Part shown: positions 8,001 to 16,282 of the stretch, one piece after another
Numbering within the stretch: the stretch's first letter is position 1
How the letters are laid out: every line of letters starts with the position of its first letter
Source of the DNA: CAWVWF01 sp963933885
Lineage (GTDB): Bacteria > Bacteroidota > Bacteroidia > Flavobacteriales_C > GCA-002722245
Direction of reading: 5' to 3'
Length of the DNA: 27,191 bases
Assembly: GCA_963933885.1 (NCBI GenBank)
Contig: CAWVWF010000021.1
Span: 1-27,191, forward strand
Position numbers and translations under genes: made by a program
Notes under the pieces: generated by a model
The model's input: the letters and a program-made list of their open reading frames with translations, nothing else
Told to the model about the DNA's origin: nothing
Database searches by the model: none

Positions 8001-8758
8001 CAAAAATTGAATTAATAGTTAGTTCTCCGAATGGAGTTAGTGATAATGTTTCGGATAATTCAATTGTTAGCTATATTCCAACAAATGAAATTCTAGTCCC
8101 TAGTGTATCAACTGTAAGTTATAGCTCAGCATACAACACACAAACACCCGACAAAATTTTTGACGGAGACATTAATACTATTTGGCACAACAACTGGGCG
8201 GCTAACGCACCACTTCCACATGAAATGGTATTTGATTTGAATTCAAGTTATAATATTAGTTCTCTTGAAATGCTTAACAGACAAGATAATTCGAATGGAA
8301 TGTTAAAAGCTGTTGAAATATACACCAGTAATGATGGCACTACATGGGCAGGTCCTTACAATTGGACATTTGACGCTGTTACTTCGTGGCAAACAGCAAG
8401 TTTTGCTAATAGCACCTCATTTCAATACCTTAAATTCAAAATAATTTCAACTATTTCAACCTTTAGTGATTGTTCAATTGCCGAGATGAAATTTCGGGGT
8501 TGTGCTGACGTAATAACGATTATCAATAATGTAGGAAATGATGACTTAATTAAAATATTTCCTAATCCTACCTCTCAAAATTTACAAATTGAAGGTTTAC
8601 AGCCAGGTATGAAAGTGAGGGTCATGAATAGTATAGGATTACTCATTTATGAAGGGGAAAGCAATTTAATTCCAGTTAGCAATTATTCATCGGGAACCTA
8701 TTTTTTACAAGTGATAGATCGTAACAAGATAATTGTAAAAAAATGGATGAAGATGTAG
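5051..8758 (+). CDS. Secreted Asp-box (BNR/VPS10-like) propeller with PKD, F5/8C and T9SS domains
   Basis: This 1235-residue exported protein begins with signal peptide MKLFKCIVLVAITLFCGTLNAQ, first 20 or so residues. From about 130 to 810 it carries at least nine Asp-box motifs (TTDKGLTW, STDSGLSF, STDGGQNW, STDAGVSW, STDNGVTW, SSDGGGSW and variants), the mark of sialidase/GH74/VPS10-type beta-propellers. A PKD domain lies at about 830-900 (TFEGGVPSTSTK). A linker beta domain follows, then a discoidin-like F5/8 type C domain at about 1020-1150 (KIFDGDINTIWHNNW). The T9SS type A domain occupies about 1165-1235 (IFPNPTSQNLQIEG, GTYFLQV, KKWMKM). The likely role is binding or cleaving surface polysaccharide. 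I cannot assign catalytic acids, so no enzyme class is claimed. The gene is monocistronic, ahead of a terminator at 8856-8891. Confidence 0.9.
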   Translation: MKLFKCIVLVAITLFCGTLNAQETATLPPYYHLLNAEKPNIHKIMAAYDGYYKTHEWVKNDYTRAYNSFVRSYPIYTFKSDGSPIIPAGSVFDLGTDSPDEMPQTYTKEWKALPVKIERSDCYYTGQNGVVRSIAVHPTNSNIGLAGGMNGGIWRTTDKGLTWSESLIKNLPLVGLINKIVFAPSNPSVVYVASNAGILKSTDSGLSFAMTSIDYTSSFPNIDYGGDDYRKEYMFVDVSPTDENIVIASDINPNGLVSTIARSTDGGQNWTSNSNFGYKNFTIDVRFHPTNHNIAYTLIFENGDINFYRSINGGLNFTKVTNGFANFTNPNNKEIRGKIALTIAQPDLVAYYLNVSDDGVGFYKSTDAGVSWGKTCCGGSTNVVNKSANDRDYFGEGFSAVQIRWATAFAISDVNPNFVAAATNVQPRFSFDQMQTWYWTGSQTSISGRPQIVKNKSDNCGTDIHGDIQEMIIKGNDIWVANDGGIAISEDGGITFKERADGLPITMALGFDMTPGERDVIVVAMDHNGVAVKDIDIYGSEWKPLGGGDASGASVNPIDDSWLYARPSGDNIFKRPAAGPSHGHPSYNSAKGINFGSGYRDRYNNVQVHPNEYYTLYTIDYNNYKVKKSTDNGVTWSSIKDLQPGNGWSYSEVKISSSNPDVIYVSDETSGSNALHKSSDGGGSWTSVMPSLTSNYKIRNIEISSNDPNITWASANGSLPKVYKSTNGGVTWNDYSTGLGGYSIYSMIHQKGSNGGVYVGTLNGVYYRDNTMSSWEKYGGDLPGISINFLKINYAKGIIRAATGRGIWENDVATASTPEAVATSSSQSTTCGSSTIEFASNSVISNSNKTFLWTFEGGVPSTSTKSRPSVSYPLAGSFDVTLNVTDGNGTSTQTLTNHITVSGSCTASAEIALTDVNGLGTAACIQQASLDVEVYNKGLPMITTYSISIYFNDQLHELRPVTTSLASGLTETVSFNNLDLTGVAKIELIVSSPNGVSDNVSDNSIVSYIPTNEILVPSVSTVSYSSAYNTQTPDKIFDGDINTIWHNNWAANAPLPHEMVFDLNSSYNISSLEMLNRQDNSNGMLKAVEIYTSNDGTTWAGPYNWTFDAVTSWQTASFANSTSFQYLKFKIISTISTFSDCSIAEMKFRGCADVITIINNVGNDDLIKIFPNPTSQNLQIEGLQPGMKVRVMNSIGLLIYEGESNLIPVSNYSSGTYFLQVIDRNKIIVKKWMKM

Positions 8759-8773
8759 TGTTATCGGTAGAAC

Positions 8774-8945
8774 ATTGGTGACGTACACTTCTGGAAACCA
8801 GACATGAAATAAGGGGACAGTCCCCTAGTAAACAATATGACAATCCATGAAAAATAAAAAGCCTGTAAGAATTAACTTACAGGCTTTTTTTGTACTCCCG
8901 ACGGGAGAGAATTTGAACCAGATTATTCAATTTTTAAAAAAACTG
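8774..8945 (+). repeat. Dispersed terminator-bearing repeat, copy B
   Basis: This diverged copy begins with TTGGTGACGTACACTTC, close to the GGTGACGGACAC of other copies. It contains the perfect 15-nt palindrome AGGGGACAGTCCCCT (8812-8826) followed by AGTAAACAATATGAC, then the hairpin. Its right flank (CTCCCGACGGGAGAG, then AATTTGAACC, about 8895-8921) matches copy E rather than copies A, C and D. It lies right after the 5051-8758 gene. Confidence 0.7.
8856..8891. terminator. Intrinsic terminator after the Asp-box gene
   Basis: The stem is GCCTGTAAG/CTTACAGGC, 9 bp with an AATTAA loop and T7 on the plus strand, A5 before it. It ends the plus-strand gene that stops at 8758 and could act in the opposite direction too. 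The C-to-T and compensating G-to-A changes relative to copies A, C and D keep the stem paired. Confidence 0.85.
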
Positions 8946-9225
8946 AAAACTTAATTTAGTTAACGTCACATCCGAAACCTCAAGCTGTCCCCTTCCCGTT
9001 CTTATATCAAACATAGTGAAATAACGTGTCAAAAAACACCCTTTTCTGACGCGTTAAAAAGCTTTCTAACACCTATCAAATTGTACTTTAGTTGCTTTGT
9101 ATGAGCAGGACTGTCCTCCTGTTTTCTGCCATCTCACTGCCACCAAAATGGAGATAGTATGGGTATCGTTCTAGGACAAAAACAGTGCTTTTTAGATAAG
9201 ATGCTACCAGAAAAATTTATTGATT
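8946..9225. other. Spacer with no gene recognised
   Basis: I find no supported coding frame, RNA gene or repeat here. The stretch is less AT-biased around 9105-9180, where the minus strand translates a short frame ending ENRRTVLLIQSN that I cannot place. It may be decayed sequence. Confidence 0.5.
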
Positions 9226-9255
9226 AAAAAAAAACCCTTAAAAGCAATCTAAGGG
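9226..9255 (-). terminator. Intrinsic terminator of the lipoprotein gene
   Basis: On the minus strand CCCTTA (9250-9255) pairs with TAAGGG (9235-9240) around a 9-nt loop. It is followed by nine T (9226-9234). It lies 17 nt beyond the stop of the gene at 9272. Confidence 0.8.
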
Positions 9256-9271
9256 ATTGTAAATACATTTG

Positions 9272-10021
9272 TTAATTAATTAGATAAAGCTCTTTACTCG
9301 TGCTAGTTATAAAGTCAATTGTTAATTTCTTACCACTTGGTAAGGTATGATTAATTGCGTTACCACGTTGTAATGATAAGAAAAGTCCTTTAACCTTTTC
9401 ATCTGTAAAAAATGAATCTGCGTTAAAACTACCATCATCTGCAATTGTCATGAATGAATGTTGAATCACCTTTTTATTTATTAAATCATTATTGTCATAT
9501 AATGTATATACAAGTAGAATACCACCCTTATTGTTTTTGTCAGCATCCCATGTTATTGTGTTACCAGTTCGGTTACATTTAACATCATGCATATTAACCG
9601 TAGAATTAGGATGTGATATACTAATTTTCTTAGGCACATAATACGAATAATCCGATTTACCATTTGATGTACTTACGCTAAATGATACCGTGCTACCAAA
9701 TAAAGAATTGTCGGTAAATAATTGGTCGACAATATAACAATTTCCACTCACCGTTGATAATTCAGATTTAAATTCATTGTTAGCAATGTTGATTGTCAAA
9801 CTATCACTACATAGTGAACTACCACTAGAAATTTTATACTTACCGTCACCAGCGGGCTGAGTCATTACTTGCGCTTCTAAATGCGAATAAATTTCTGTAA
9901 GTCTATCAATTTCTGAATTTGAAATTTCTTTATCACTGTTAGTAAATTGGATTATATTCTTAGGTTTAACACAACCAATAAGAGCTACCACACATGTTAT
10001 TATTAATATAGATTTTTTCAT
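9272..10021 (-). CDS. Lipoprotein of unknown function
   Basis: The 249-residue product begins MKKSILIITCVVALIGC. The LIGC lipobox predicts lipidation at Cys17 and envelope anchoring. The remainder is polar and beta-prone, rich in Ser, Asn and Thr, with three further cysteines in the mature part that could form disulfides. No domain or catalytic motif is recognised. The gene starts 19 nt after the stop of the Cys-rich gene (10041-10487) with no promoter or terminator between, so the two very likely form one transcript, ended by the terminator at 9226-9255. Its function may be tied to the small secreted partner, but that is guilt by association only. Confidence 0.75.
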   Translation of the reverse strand: MKKSILIITCVVALIGCVKPKNIIQFTNSDKEISNSEIDRLTEIYSHLEAQVMTQPAGDGKYKISSGSSLCSDSLTINIANNEFKSELSTVSGNCYIVDQLFTDNSLFGSTVSFSVSTSNGKSDYSYYVPKKISISHPNSTVNMHDVKCNRTGNTITWDADKNNKGGILLVYTLYDNNDLINKKVIQHSFMTIADDGSFNADSFFTDEKVKGLFLSLQRGNAINHTLPSGKKLTIDFITSTSKELYLIN

Positions 10022-10040
10022 TTTAATTTAGTTTTAATTA

Positions 10041-10487
10041 TTAATAACAAGTTCCAAGTCCTGTTGATTGGTCTATTTGAATATTCCATGAATCACAACT
10101 AACAGTATTGTGATAACCAACTGGATATTGTGTTACATTAGCTTGTGAACTCTGAAACCAGTTGCACTGATTGGAATAAGAATCACAATTAACTGTGTTT
10201 CTCTGTATGTATCTTATAAATATTTTATAAGGTTCATCCGCTGGCACTTCAACATTAACACAGCAGTTACCAGCCATATTACAATCAATTCCAGAACTGA
10301 ATTGATTTAATAATTTACCACCATCGTCGTAAGTTGTACCAACTACTTGAACAAAAATAACACCTTCACCTTGATTTACCAATTGTGTTGGTGAATTAGG
10401 CAGGCATTGAGAAAAGCTTCCACTCGTGCTAAAAGTCGCAGTTTCTACAGCTGGTCTACTATTATGACAGCTATTAACATTAGACAT
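10041..10487 (-). CDS. Small Cys-rich secreted-type protein, signal peptide frameshifted
   Basis: From ATG 10487 the product has 148 residues with ten cysteines (including NCCVNV) and no recognised domain. That start is probably wrong. Upstream in the same frame the codons read KSIFNLCAPACALVLLMSNV, a clear signal-peptide core, but without an in-frame ATG. An ATG followed by five A lies at 10537-10539, one base out of frame. With four A it would give MKSIFNLCAP and continue straight into the ORF (about 165 residues). The gene is thus either frameshifted, expressed by slippage on the A tract, or misread in the assembly. It is the first gene of a probable operon with the lipoprotein at 9272. 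A secreted disulfide-rich protein is the expected form of the ancestral gene. Confidence 0.65.
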   Translation of the reverse strand: MSNVNSCHNSRPAVETATFSTSGSFSQCLPNSPTQLVNQGEGVIFVQVVGTTYDDGGKLLNQFSSGIDCNMAGNCCVNVEVPADEPYKIFIRYIQRNTVNCDSYSNQCNWFQSSQANVTQYPVGYHNTVSCDSWNIQIDQSTGLGTCY

Positions 10488-10593
10488 TAAAAGGACTAAC
10501 GCACATGCCGGGGCACATAGGTTGAATATACTTTTTCATACTGAGTTTTTTTTAAATTATAGTGTAAAACTAAAAGAAATCACAAAAATAATC

Positions 10594-10628
10594 AAAAGTA
10601 TTACAAAATAAATTTTAATAATACTTTT
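10594..10628. repeat. AT-rich inverted repeat upstream of the Cys-rich gene
   Basis: The arms AAAAGTATTA (10594-10603) and TAATACTTTT (10619-10628) are perfect over 10 bp with a 15-nt centre. They sit about 55 nt upstream of the ATG at 10539 (minus strand), so an operator or leader hairpin is possible. In such AT-rich DNA, chance occurrence is also possible. Confidence 0.4.
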
Positions 10629-10765
10629 TAGTAAACACAAGTTAGTAACAGTCACCAAATCAAAAGTTGTCTCGACGACTTCTGTTTTAATAAAGTATAA
10701 AACCTCAACTAACTCGTAAACAACAAGTTGATAACCCCTGTTAAATTGGTTTTTGATAGGTAGTA

Positions 10766-10985
10766 ATTAAAAGGTGACACTTTATAAAAAACAAATACAA
10801 TCGACTATTTAACAGCGTCCTATACTGGAAATAAGGGTCAGAAATAGAAATAAGGGTCAGGCCCCTAGTAAAGAATATGACGAATTAAAGAAACTATAAA
10901 AACAAAAAGCCTGCAAGTTAAAACTTGCAGGCTTTTTTATGTACACGATACGGGTGAGGTATCGAACTTTTTAAAGGAAGCTATA
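10766..10985 (+). repeat. Dispersed terminator-bearing repeat, copy C
   Basis: It starts AATTAAAAGGTGACACTTTA and contains GAAATAAGGGTCAG twice, 19 bp apart (10828 and 10847). The second runs into GCCCCTAGTAAAGAATATGAC, shared with copy B. The hairpin follows, then a tail that on the minus strand reads IASFKKFDTSPVSCT and stop. The 33-nt core of copies A, D and E is absent. It is thus a mosaic of the A/D and B types. It lies downstream of the GH18 gene that ends at 11023. Confidence 0.75.
10904..10938. terminator. Intrinsic terminator downstream of the 11023 GH18 gene
   Basis: The stem is GCCTGCAAGT/ACTTGCAGGC with a TAAA loop, A5 on the left and T6 on the right. On the minus strand it lies about 85 nt beyond the stop at 11023, so it can end chitinase transcripts. 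No closer terminator is seen. Confidence 0.8.
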
Positions 10986-11022
10986 ATAGCGATCTTAATA
11001 AATAGAATCAATCCTCAAATAT

Positions 11023-14000
11023 TTACTTTATTAGGTTAACTCGTTGAACGTTGTTACCAGCTTCGACAGTCACGATATAGTAACCTTGTTTCCAAGTAGA
11101 ACTATTAATTACATGATTAAATTTAAGACCTTTTGATCCATAAGCCAATCCTGTATATATTAATTGACCAGTACTTGTGTAGGCTTTAACATTTAATACT
11201 TGATCAACCTCAGAAACGATTGAAACTGCTGTAGTAACTTCATTATTTACTGCTGATACTGAGAAGGATTGTGGACTAGCTGGTTGAGCGTCACACGATC
11301 CAATCAATTCCCAACAGTCTGTCCAATATGTTCCAACACCTGGCTCGTAAGCCCATGCTACTCCAGAACACCATCCTCCGACAGTACAGTTGTATAAATT
11401 CCCTACGTTTTGAATTTGATCATTTGTATAAACGGTATTTCCTTCTACATAAATTGGTTCTGTACAACCTCCTCCTGTTGAAACTGTTTTAACAACAAAT
11501 CCAACCGAAATAGCAGTGGTGTTTGCTCCTTCGTTATCGAAAGCAACAGCTGATAGACTATAATTACCAACTGCTAATCCTAACAAATCATAATCATAAG
11601 GTGCAACGGCATCTTCTCCTTGGTATACTCCATCTAAGTAAAACTCCACTTTGGTGATTGAACCGTCAGAATCAGTGGCATTGGCTGTTACTATAACAGT
11701 TATACCTTCATCAAACTCTTGTGCAGCTGTTGGACTAGTCACAGAAACTGTTGGTGCTACATTTCCTGAAATTGAATTTACAGTAACACTCGTGACACTC
11801 GAAGTTGTACTAGCACCTTGGTTATCAGTAGCAACTACAGTTAAACTATAAGTTCCCACTGCTAGTGCTCCAAGATCAAGAGAGTAAGGAGAGCTTGCGT
11901 CACTTCCTACTAATGATGCATTTGAATAAAATTCAACATTTGATATTGTTCCATCAGCATCTACAGCATTAGCAGAAACAACTATACTCGTTCCTTCATC
12001 AACTGAACTTCCGTTTGTTGGTGAACTAATGCTTGCAGAAGGCGCTTGGTTTACAGGTCCTCCGTTAGCAATTTCTTCGTCAATTGCAGTTAATAAAGAA
12101 TACTGATTAGTTAAATCTTGTGAAATTTCCCAGATCATTACTCCTCTTAAACCGTTATCAATCGCGTAATTAGTTTTTTGTTTTATTGTTGTAATACCAT
12201 TGTATCCAACCCCATTGTATATATCAGCATAAGGATCTCCTCCACTATTGATAATAGTAGAATAAGCTTCCCAAGAATTTCTTCCATAAAAAGGAACTCC
12301 TAAAGCCAATTTAGAATTTGGAAACCCTTTATTTTGATAGTATGCAACTGCACCAATCGCGTCGTTGTAAGTTGAATGCTGAAATTCGTTAAAATCGTAA
12401 GCCATAATGTTTAACCAATCCACTACATTTTTAACATTAGCATTGATTCCATCTCCACCCCAGCTACTTCCACTTACAGCAGCAGTAACTAGTTTACCCG
12501 CTGGATGCAAAGCATTGTACAATTCAGTCATTAAGGCTTCAAAATTATTTGCACTTGATCCTGCATTTGGAAATTCCCAATCCATATCAGCACCATCTAA
12601 ATTATATGTATTAATTAAAGTAACGATGTCGTTAACAAGATTGGTTCTATAAGTGGCATTTGCTCCAATAGCTTCAAATCTTGCATCTAATGGAGTTCCA
12701 TTTTCACTCCAACCACCAACTGCAATTAATACTTTTCCTCCAACAGCATGAGCATTCGTTACAATTTGTTGCAATTTAGCTGTATTCTCTAATGGTTTTA
12801 AATGTCCATCAACATCAGGAATTGCAAATGAATAATTAATGTGTGTTAATTTATCATACTGTATTGCTGAAGCACTTCCAGCCCAATAAGGCATATAACC
12901 AATTACATTGGTTCCTGAACTTGGAGGAGGAGTTTCGCTTACAGTAACACTAACTATTGATGAAGTTGTAGCAGCGCCGTCATTGTCTGTAGCAACTACA
13001 GTTAAACTATAAGTTCCTAAAGCCAAAACACCTAAATCATACGTGTAAGGAGAAGTAGCGTCCGTTCCTACTAAACTTCCGTTATTATAAAATGCTACAC
13101 TTGTTACGCTACCATCTGAATCAACTGCATCAGCTGAAACTGTAATACTTGTTCCTTCAACAACTGAACTTCCATTACTTGGGGCAGTTATATTTGTTGT
13201 TGGGGCTACATTTGGAACCGTATTTACGATTACATTTACAACTGCTGAAGTTGTAGTTGCTCCGTCGTTATCTGTAGCAACTACAGTTAAATTATATGAA
13301 CCTATTGTTAATGCTCCCAAGTTATATGAGTATGGTGAAGTAGCATCGTTTCCTACTAAAGTACCATTGTTATAAAAAGCTACATTCGTAATATTTCCGT
13401 CAGAATCAGATGCATCAGCTGAAACTGTAATACTTGTTCCTTCATTAACTGAACTACCATTGCTTGGTGCAGTTATACTTGTTGTTGGTAACATATTTGG
13501 AACCGCAGTACATTCTCCTAAATCAATCCAGTTACTTCCTGGAGGACTTTGGTTTCTATGTCTATTATTACTTTCCCATAAGTGATTATTAGATACACAT
13601 TGCGCACCTGCATTGTACCATTTTTTACTAGACCAAGATGCAATTCCTGCACACGATGGACCTCCTACAGAAACGGCGCTAACTGTTAAACTAACAATAC
13701 TAGATGTTGTATTAGCTCCTTCGTTATCTGTAGCAACTACAGTTAAATTATATGAGCCAATTGGCAAAGCTCCTAAATTGAAAGAATATGGAGAAGTAGC
13801 GTCGTTTCCTACTAAAGTACCATTGTTATAAAAAGCAACATTCGTAATACTTCCGTCAGAATCAGATGCATTTGCTGATATAGTTACATTTGTTCCTTCG
13901 TCAACTGAAGCTCCGTTATTTGGAGCAGTAATACTTGTAATTGGCGATTGATTTCCTACAACTGCATTTACCGTAACAGCTACAATAGACGAAGTAGTTG

Positions 14001-14487
14001 TTGCTCCATCATCATCTGTAGCAATCACCGTTAAGTTATATGCTCCTGCAGGCAATACTCCTAAATTATATGAGTAAGGTGAACTTGCATCGTTTCCTAT
14101 TAAAATACCATTGCTATAAAAAGCAACATTCGCAATACTTCCGTCAGAATCGGATGCATTTGCCGATACAGTTATACTTGTTCCTTCATTAACTGAACTT
14201 CCATTGCTTGGAGCAGTTATACTCGTTGTTGGTGCATTATTAGGTGTACTTGTACCACATGCTCCTAAGTCTGTCCAATTACTATTTGGAGGGACTTGGT
14301 TCCTGTTTCTATTAATACTTTCCCATAAGTGGTTATTACTTACAGATTGATTTCCTACGTTATACCATCTTTTATTGCTCCATGTATCTACTCCTGCACA
14401 AGGATCTTGTGCAAATGTTTGTTGTGCAATTGTCATTAAAAAAATAAAAAAACTTACACTTGCTTTTTTTAGTAATCCTCTTGTCAT
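11023..14487 (-). CDS. Multimodular GH18 chitinase with Ig-like and chitin-binding-like modules (T9SS)
   Basis: This secreted chitinase is predicted to hydrolyse beta-1,4-GlcNAc linkages. I prefer ATG 14487 (MTRGLLKKASVSFFIFL, signal peptide to FAQ). ATG 14532 would add 15 hydrophilic residues ahead of it. Numbering from 14532, the order is: CBM5/12-like module about 42-90 (KRWYNVGNQSVSNNHLWES), two Ig-like repeats to 285, a second CBM about 287-344, two more Ig repeats, GH18 about 545-825, two Ig repeats to 1014, a third CBM-like module about 1020-1077 (TYWTDCWELIGSC), and a T9SS domain to 1169. GH18 has AVGG, the canonical DGADMDWE motif (acid/base Glu653), and MAYD, all intact. The gene is 310 bp downstream of the AraC-type gene on the same strand. 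Confidence 0.93.
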   Translation of the reverse strand: MTRGLLKKASVSFFIFLMTIAQQTFAQDPCAGVDTWSNKRWYNVGNQSVSNNHLWESINRNRNQVPPNSNWTDLGACGTSTPNNAPTTSITAPSNGSSVNEGTSITVSANASDSDGSIANVAFYSNGILIGNDASSPYSYNLGVLPAGAYNLTVIATDDDGATTTSSIVAVTVNAVVGNQSPITSITAPNNGASVDEGTNVTISANASDSDGSITNVAFYNNGTLVGNDATSPYSFNLGALPIGSYNLTVVATDNEGANTTSSIVSLTVSAVSVGGPSCAGIASWSSKKWYNAGAQCVSNNHLWESNNRHRNQSPPGSNWIDLGECTAVPNMLPTTSITAPSNGSSVNEGTSITVSADASDSDGNITNVAFYNNGTLVGNDATSPYSYNLGALTIGSYNLTVVATDNDGATTTSAVVNVIVNTVPNVAPTTNITAPSNGSSVVEGTSITVSADAVDSDGSVTSVAFYNNGSLVGTDATSPYTYDLGVLALGTYSLTVVATDNDGAATTSSIVSVTVSETPPPSSGTNVIGYMPYWAGSASAIQYDKLTHINYSFAIPDVDGHLKPLENTAKLQQIVTNAHAVGGKVLIAVGGWSENGTPLDARFEAIGANATYRTNLVNDIVTLINTYNLDGADMDWEFPNAGSSANNFEALMTELYNALHPAGKLVTAAVSGSSWGGDGINANVKNVVDWLNIMAYDFNEFQHSTYNDAIGAVAYYQNKGFPNSKLALGVPFYGRNSWEAYSTIINSGGDPYADIYNGVGYNGITTIKQKTNYAIDNGLRGVMIWEISQDLTNQYSLLTAIDEEIANGGPVNQAPSASISSPTNGSSVDEGTSIVVSANAVDADGTISNVEFYSNASLVGSDASSPYSLDLGALAVGTYSLTVVATDNQGASTTSSVTSVTVNSISGNVAPTVSVTSPTAAQEFDEGITVIVTANATDSDGSITKVEFYLDGVYQGEDAVAPYDYDLLGLAVGNYSLSAVAFDNEGANTTAISVGFVVKTVSTGGGCTEPIYVEGNTVYTNDQIQNVGNLYNCTVGGWCSGVAWAYEPGVGTYWTDCWELIGSCDAQPASPQSFSVSAVNNEVTTAVSIVSEVDQVLNVKAYTSTGQLIYTGLAYGSKGLKFNHVINSSTWKQGYYIVTVEAGNNVQRVNLIK

Positions 14488-14505
14488 GATGTCTGTATTA
14501 TTGGG

Positions 14506-14514
14506 TTCGGTAGT
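14506..14514 (-). promoter_or_regulatory. Leader element shared with the other GH18 gene
   Basis: Minus-strand ACTACCGAA lies 18 nt upstream of ATG 14487 and recurs at 24399-24407 upstream of the large GH18 gene. Its position inside the alternative N-terminal extension supports starting translation at 14487. It could be a transcription-start region or regulator site. It is a nine-base match only. Confidence 0.3.
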
Positions 14515-14685
14515 GATTTGATAAAAAATCAAATTACATGACCAATTTATGTATTATCTCTTATAAATAAGATTGTCATTATCAACGCTTTTTCTTGAAT
14601 TTTGAGCACTTTCGACTGCTAAAGGGTTACCAATTAAGGGTTGATTCTATAAATGTGAACGATTTGTTTAGAAAATATTTATTCC

Positions 14686-14760
14686 TTGTCAGAAGTAAGC
14701 CTTGAACTTGTCATAACGTTACAAAGAACTGAAAACAAAATAGTTACAAGTTTTTGACAA
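14686..14760. promoter_or_regulatory. Candidate AraC-type operator upstream of the GH18 gene
   Basis: TTGTCA occurs at 14686-14691 and 14708-14713 on the plus strand, 22 bp apart, and inverted (TGACAA) at 14755-14760. The same TTGTCA core occurs as paired ACTGACAA upstream of the other GH18 gene. AraC-family proteins often bind direct repeats spaced about two helical turns. The rest of 14533-14842 shows no gene. Confidence 0.35.
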
Positions 14761-14842
14761 TAAGATTTACTTTAGGGTAAATACCTGAAATACCAAGTGA
14801 AAAATGAAACATTGGATCTAGCCGATCCTTGAGGAAAGCGTT

Positions 14843-15943
14843 TTATTGAAATGAATTCTTAAACTCTTTAGGTGTTTGACCTGTCTCAGATTTAAACTGT
14901 CGATTAAAATATGGTATATCATTATAGCCACACTTATAGGCAATTTCAGAAATTGATAAATCAGAATCTACTTGTAATAATCTTTTAACTTCCGCCATTC
15001 TTACAGCTTTCAGATAGCCTATAAATGAGTCGTTAATATGCACCTTGAAAACCTTTCTTAACTCTGTGGCATTATATTTAAATTCTTTTTGCAAACGATA
15101 CATATTCAAATCTGGATTGCTAAAGTTTTGCCCAATGTAATTTTTAATTTCGGCAACTTGTTTCGCGCTTTTTTCTTCTTGATTTTCTATATTAATTTGC
15201 TCTACTACGATAGTTTTTTTGGAACCTTGAAAGGTTCCAAGAATATACAGACCTATGAAAACAACAATTAAGAAAACAACTAATCCTATGTACAACTTAG
15301 TATAGTCATTAAAAAACTTAACCTGATCAATAACAATTACATCACTGGCTCCCGGTTCTAAGGCTTGACAGCTCCCAATAGCTAGGTATTTTAGTTGAGT
15401 AATTGATTTTAGATCGATATTTTCTTTTTCGATACCATGGTAACGCAGCCACCATGCTGCAATTTCAAATTCATCTAATTTTACGGTGTAAACACCTTCT
15501 GTAGTGTAATCAACTACTTTCGTTACTGATATTTCAGGATAACTTTTGCTCAGCTTTATTAATGAATCATTTTGAAACCGAAAACTGATAGGAATTTTTT
15601 GAGCTTTATCTGCTTTTAGGTAAATAGAGAAACTATCATAATTCTTTACATCAACAATACTACTGTCTATGTTTTTATCTCTGAAATAAAAAGCTGCAAA
15701 CGGCTCCTCTTTATCTTTTGAGAGTTGATATGAAAAAACGATTTGTTTATTAAGCGTATCAAACTTTGCAATGGTCCAATTACTATCCATTGTTTCATGA
15801 TACGTACCGACTTCATAATCTGTAAGATCATCAATAGGATAAACGGTAAAAGACTGAAAATCACCAAATATAGCTACGATAAAAACAATGAAAAGAGTTA
15901 AGGAACCAAATAAAATTTTATGTAGTTTTTTCATTATTGGCAA
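14843..15943 (-). CDS. Membrane-anchored AraC-family regulator with extracytoplasmic sensor region
   Basis: The 366-residue protein has two membrane segments, about residues 9-26 (ILFGSLTLFIVFIVAIF) and 215-234 (LYIGLVVFLIVVFIGLYIL). They bracket a roughly 190-residue outside region resembling a galactose-binding/CBM-like jelly roll (FSIYLKADKAQKIPISF, then VKLDEFEIAAWWLRYHG and VIVIDQVKFF). A charged, Glu/Gln-rich linker (about 235-260) leads to the AraC DNA-binding domain at about 262-364, with both helix-turn-helices visible and the signature ISEIAYKCGYNDIPYFNRQF. It has no kinase or receiver domain, so it would be a one-component membrane sensor. It lies between two GH18 genes on the same strand, making it the obvious candidate regulator of chitin degradation. 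The ligand is unknown. The start could also be ATG 15934. Confidence 0.9.
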   Translation of the reverse strand: MPIMKKLHKILFGSLTLFIVFIVAIFGDFQSFTVYPIDDLTDYEVGTYHETMDSNWTIAKFDTLNKQIVFSYQLSKDKEEPFAAFYFRDKNIDSSIVDVKNYDSFSIYLKADKAQKIPISFRFQNDSLIKLSKSYPEISVTKVVDYTTEGVYTVKLDEFEIAAWWLRYHGIEKENIDLKSITQLKYLAIGSCQALEPGASDVIVIDQVKFFNDYTKLYIGLVVFLIVVFIGLYILGTFQGSKKTIVVEQINIENQEEKSAKQVAEIKNYIGQNFSNPDLNMYRLQKEFKYNATELRKVFKVHINDSFIGYLKAVRMAEVKRLLQVDSDLSISEIAYKCGYNDIPYFNRQFKSETGQTPKEFKNSFQ

Positions 15944-16282
15944 TGAGATTTCTTTGTGTTCGACTTTGAAACGGGTGTTTAAATCTAATAAAGGAATCTT
16001 ATATACTATAATTTTGTGTAAGTTTTTTTAGGGAAGGCTAATGATATACGAAAGTGAAACCCTTTCCTACAACTTCAAAAAAAGTAGAAGATGACACTTT
16101 TAAATTCGTTGTAAACAGTAAAAAAAATGAAGACGCCCCTCAAATAATCACTTCAAAAAACGGTTCAAAAAACATCTTTTTTTAAACCTATAAAAACCAC
16201 TGAAACAGCTGCAACTGTTAAGTTTTAGATCCTTTTTAAAAGTAGTAAAAGCAAGACTCTCCTGGATTATTTTATTTGATCT
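15944..16282. other. Spacer upstream of the AraC-type gene
   Basis: No gene is seen. TTCAAAAAAC occurs twice 12 bp apart (16152 and 16164), with a similar TTCAAAAAAAG near 16075. The promoter of the regulator should lie in the left part; minus-strand TAGATTTA near 15985 is one base off TAnnTTTG, but no TTG fits well upstream of it. Confidence 0.4.
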
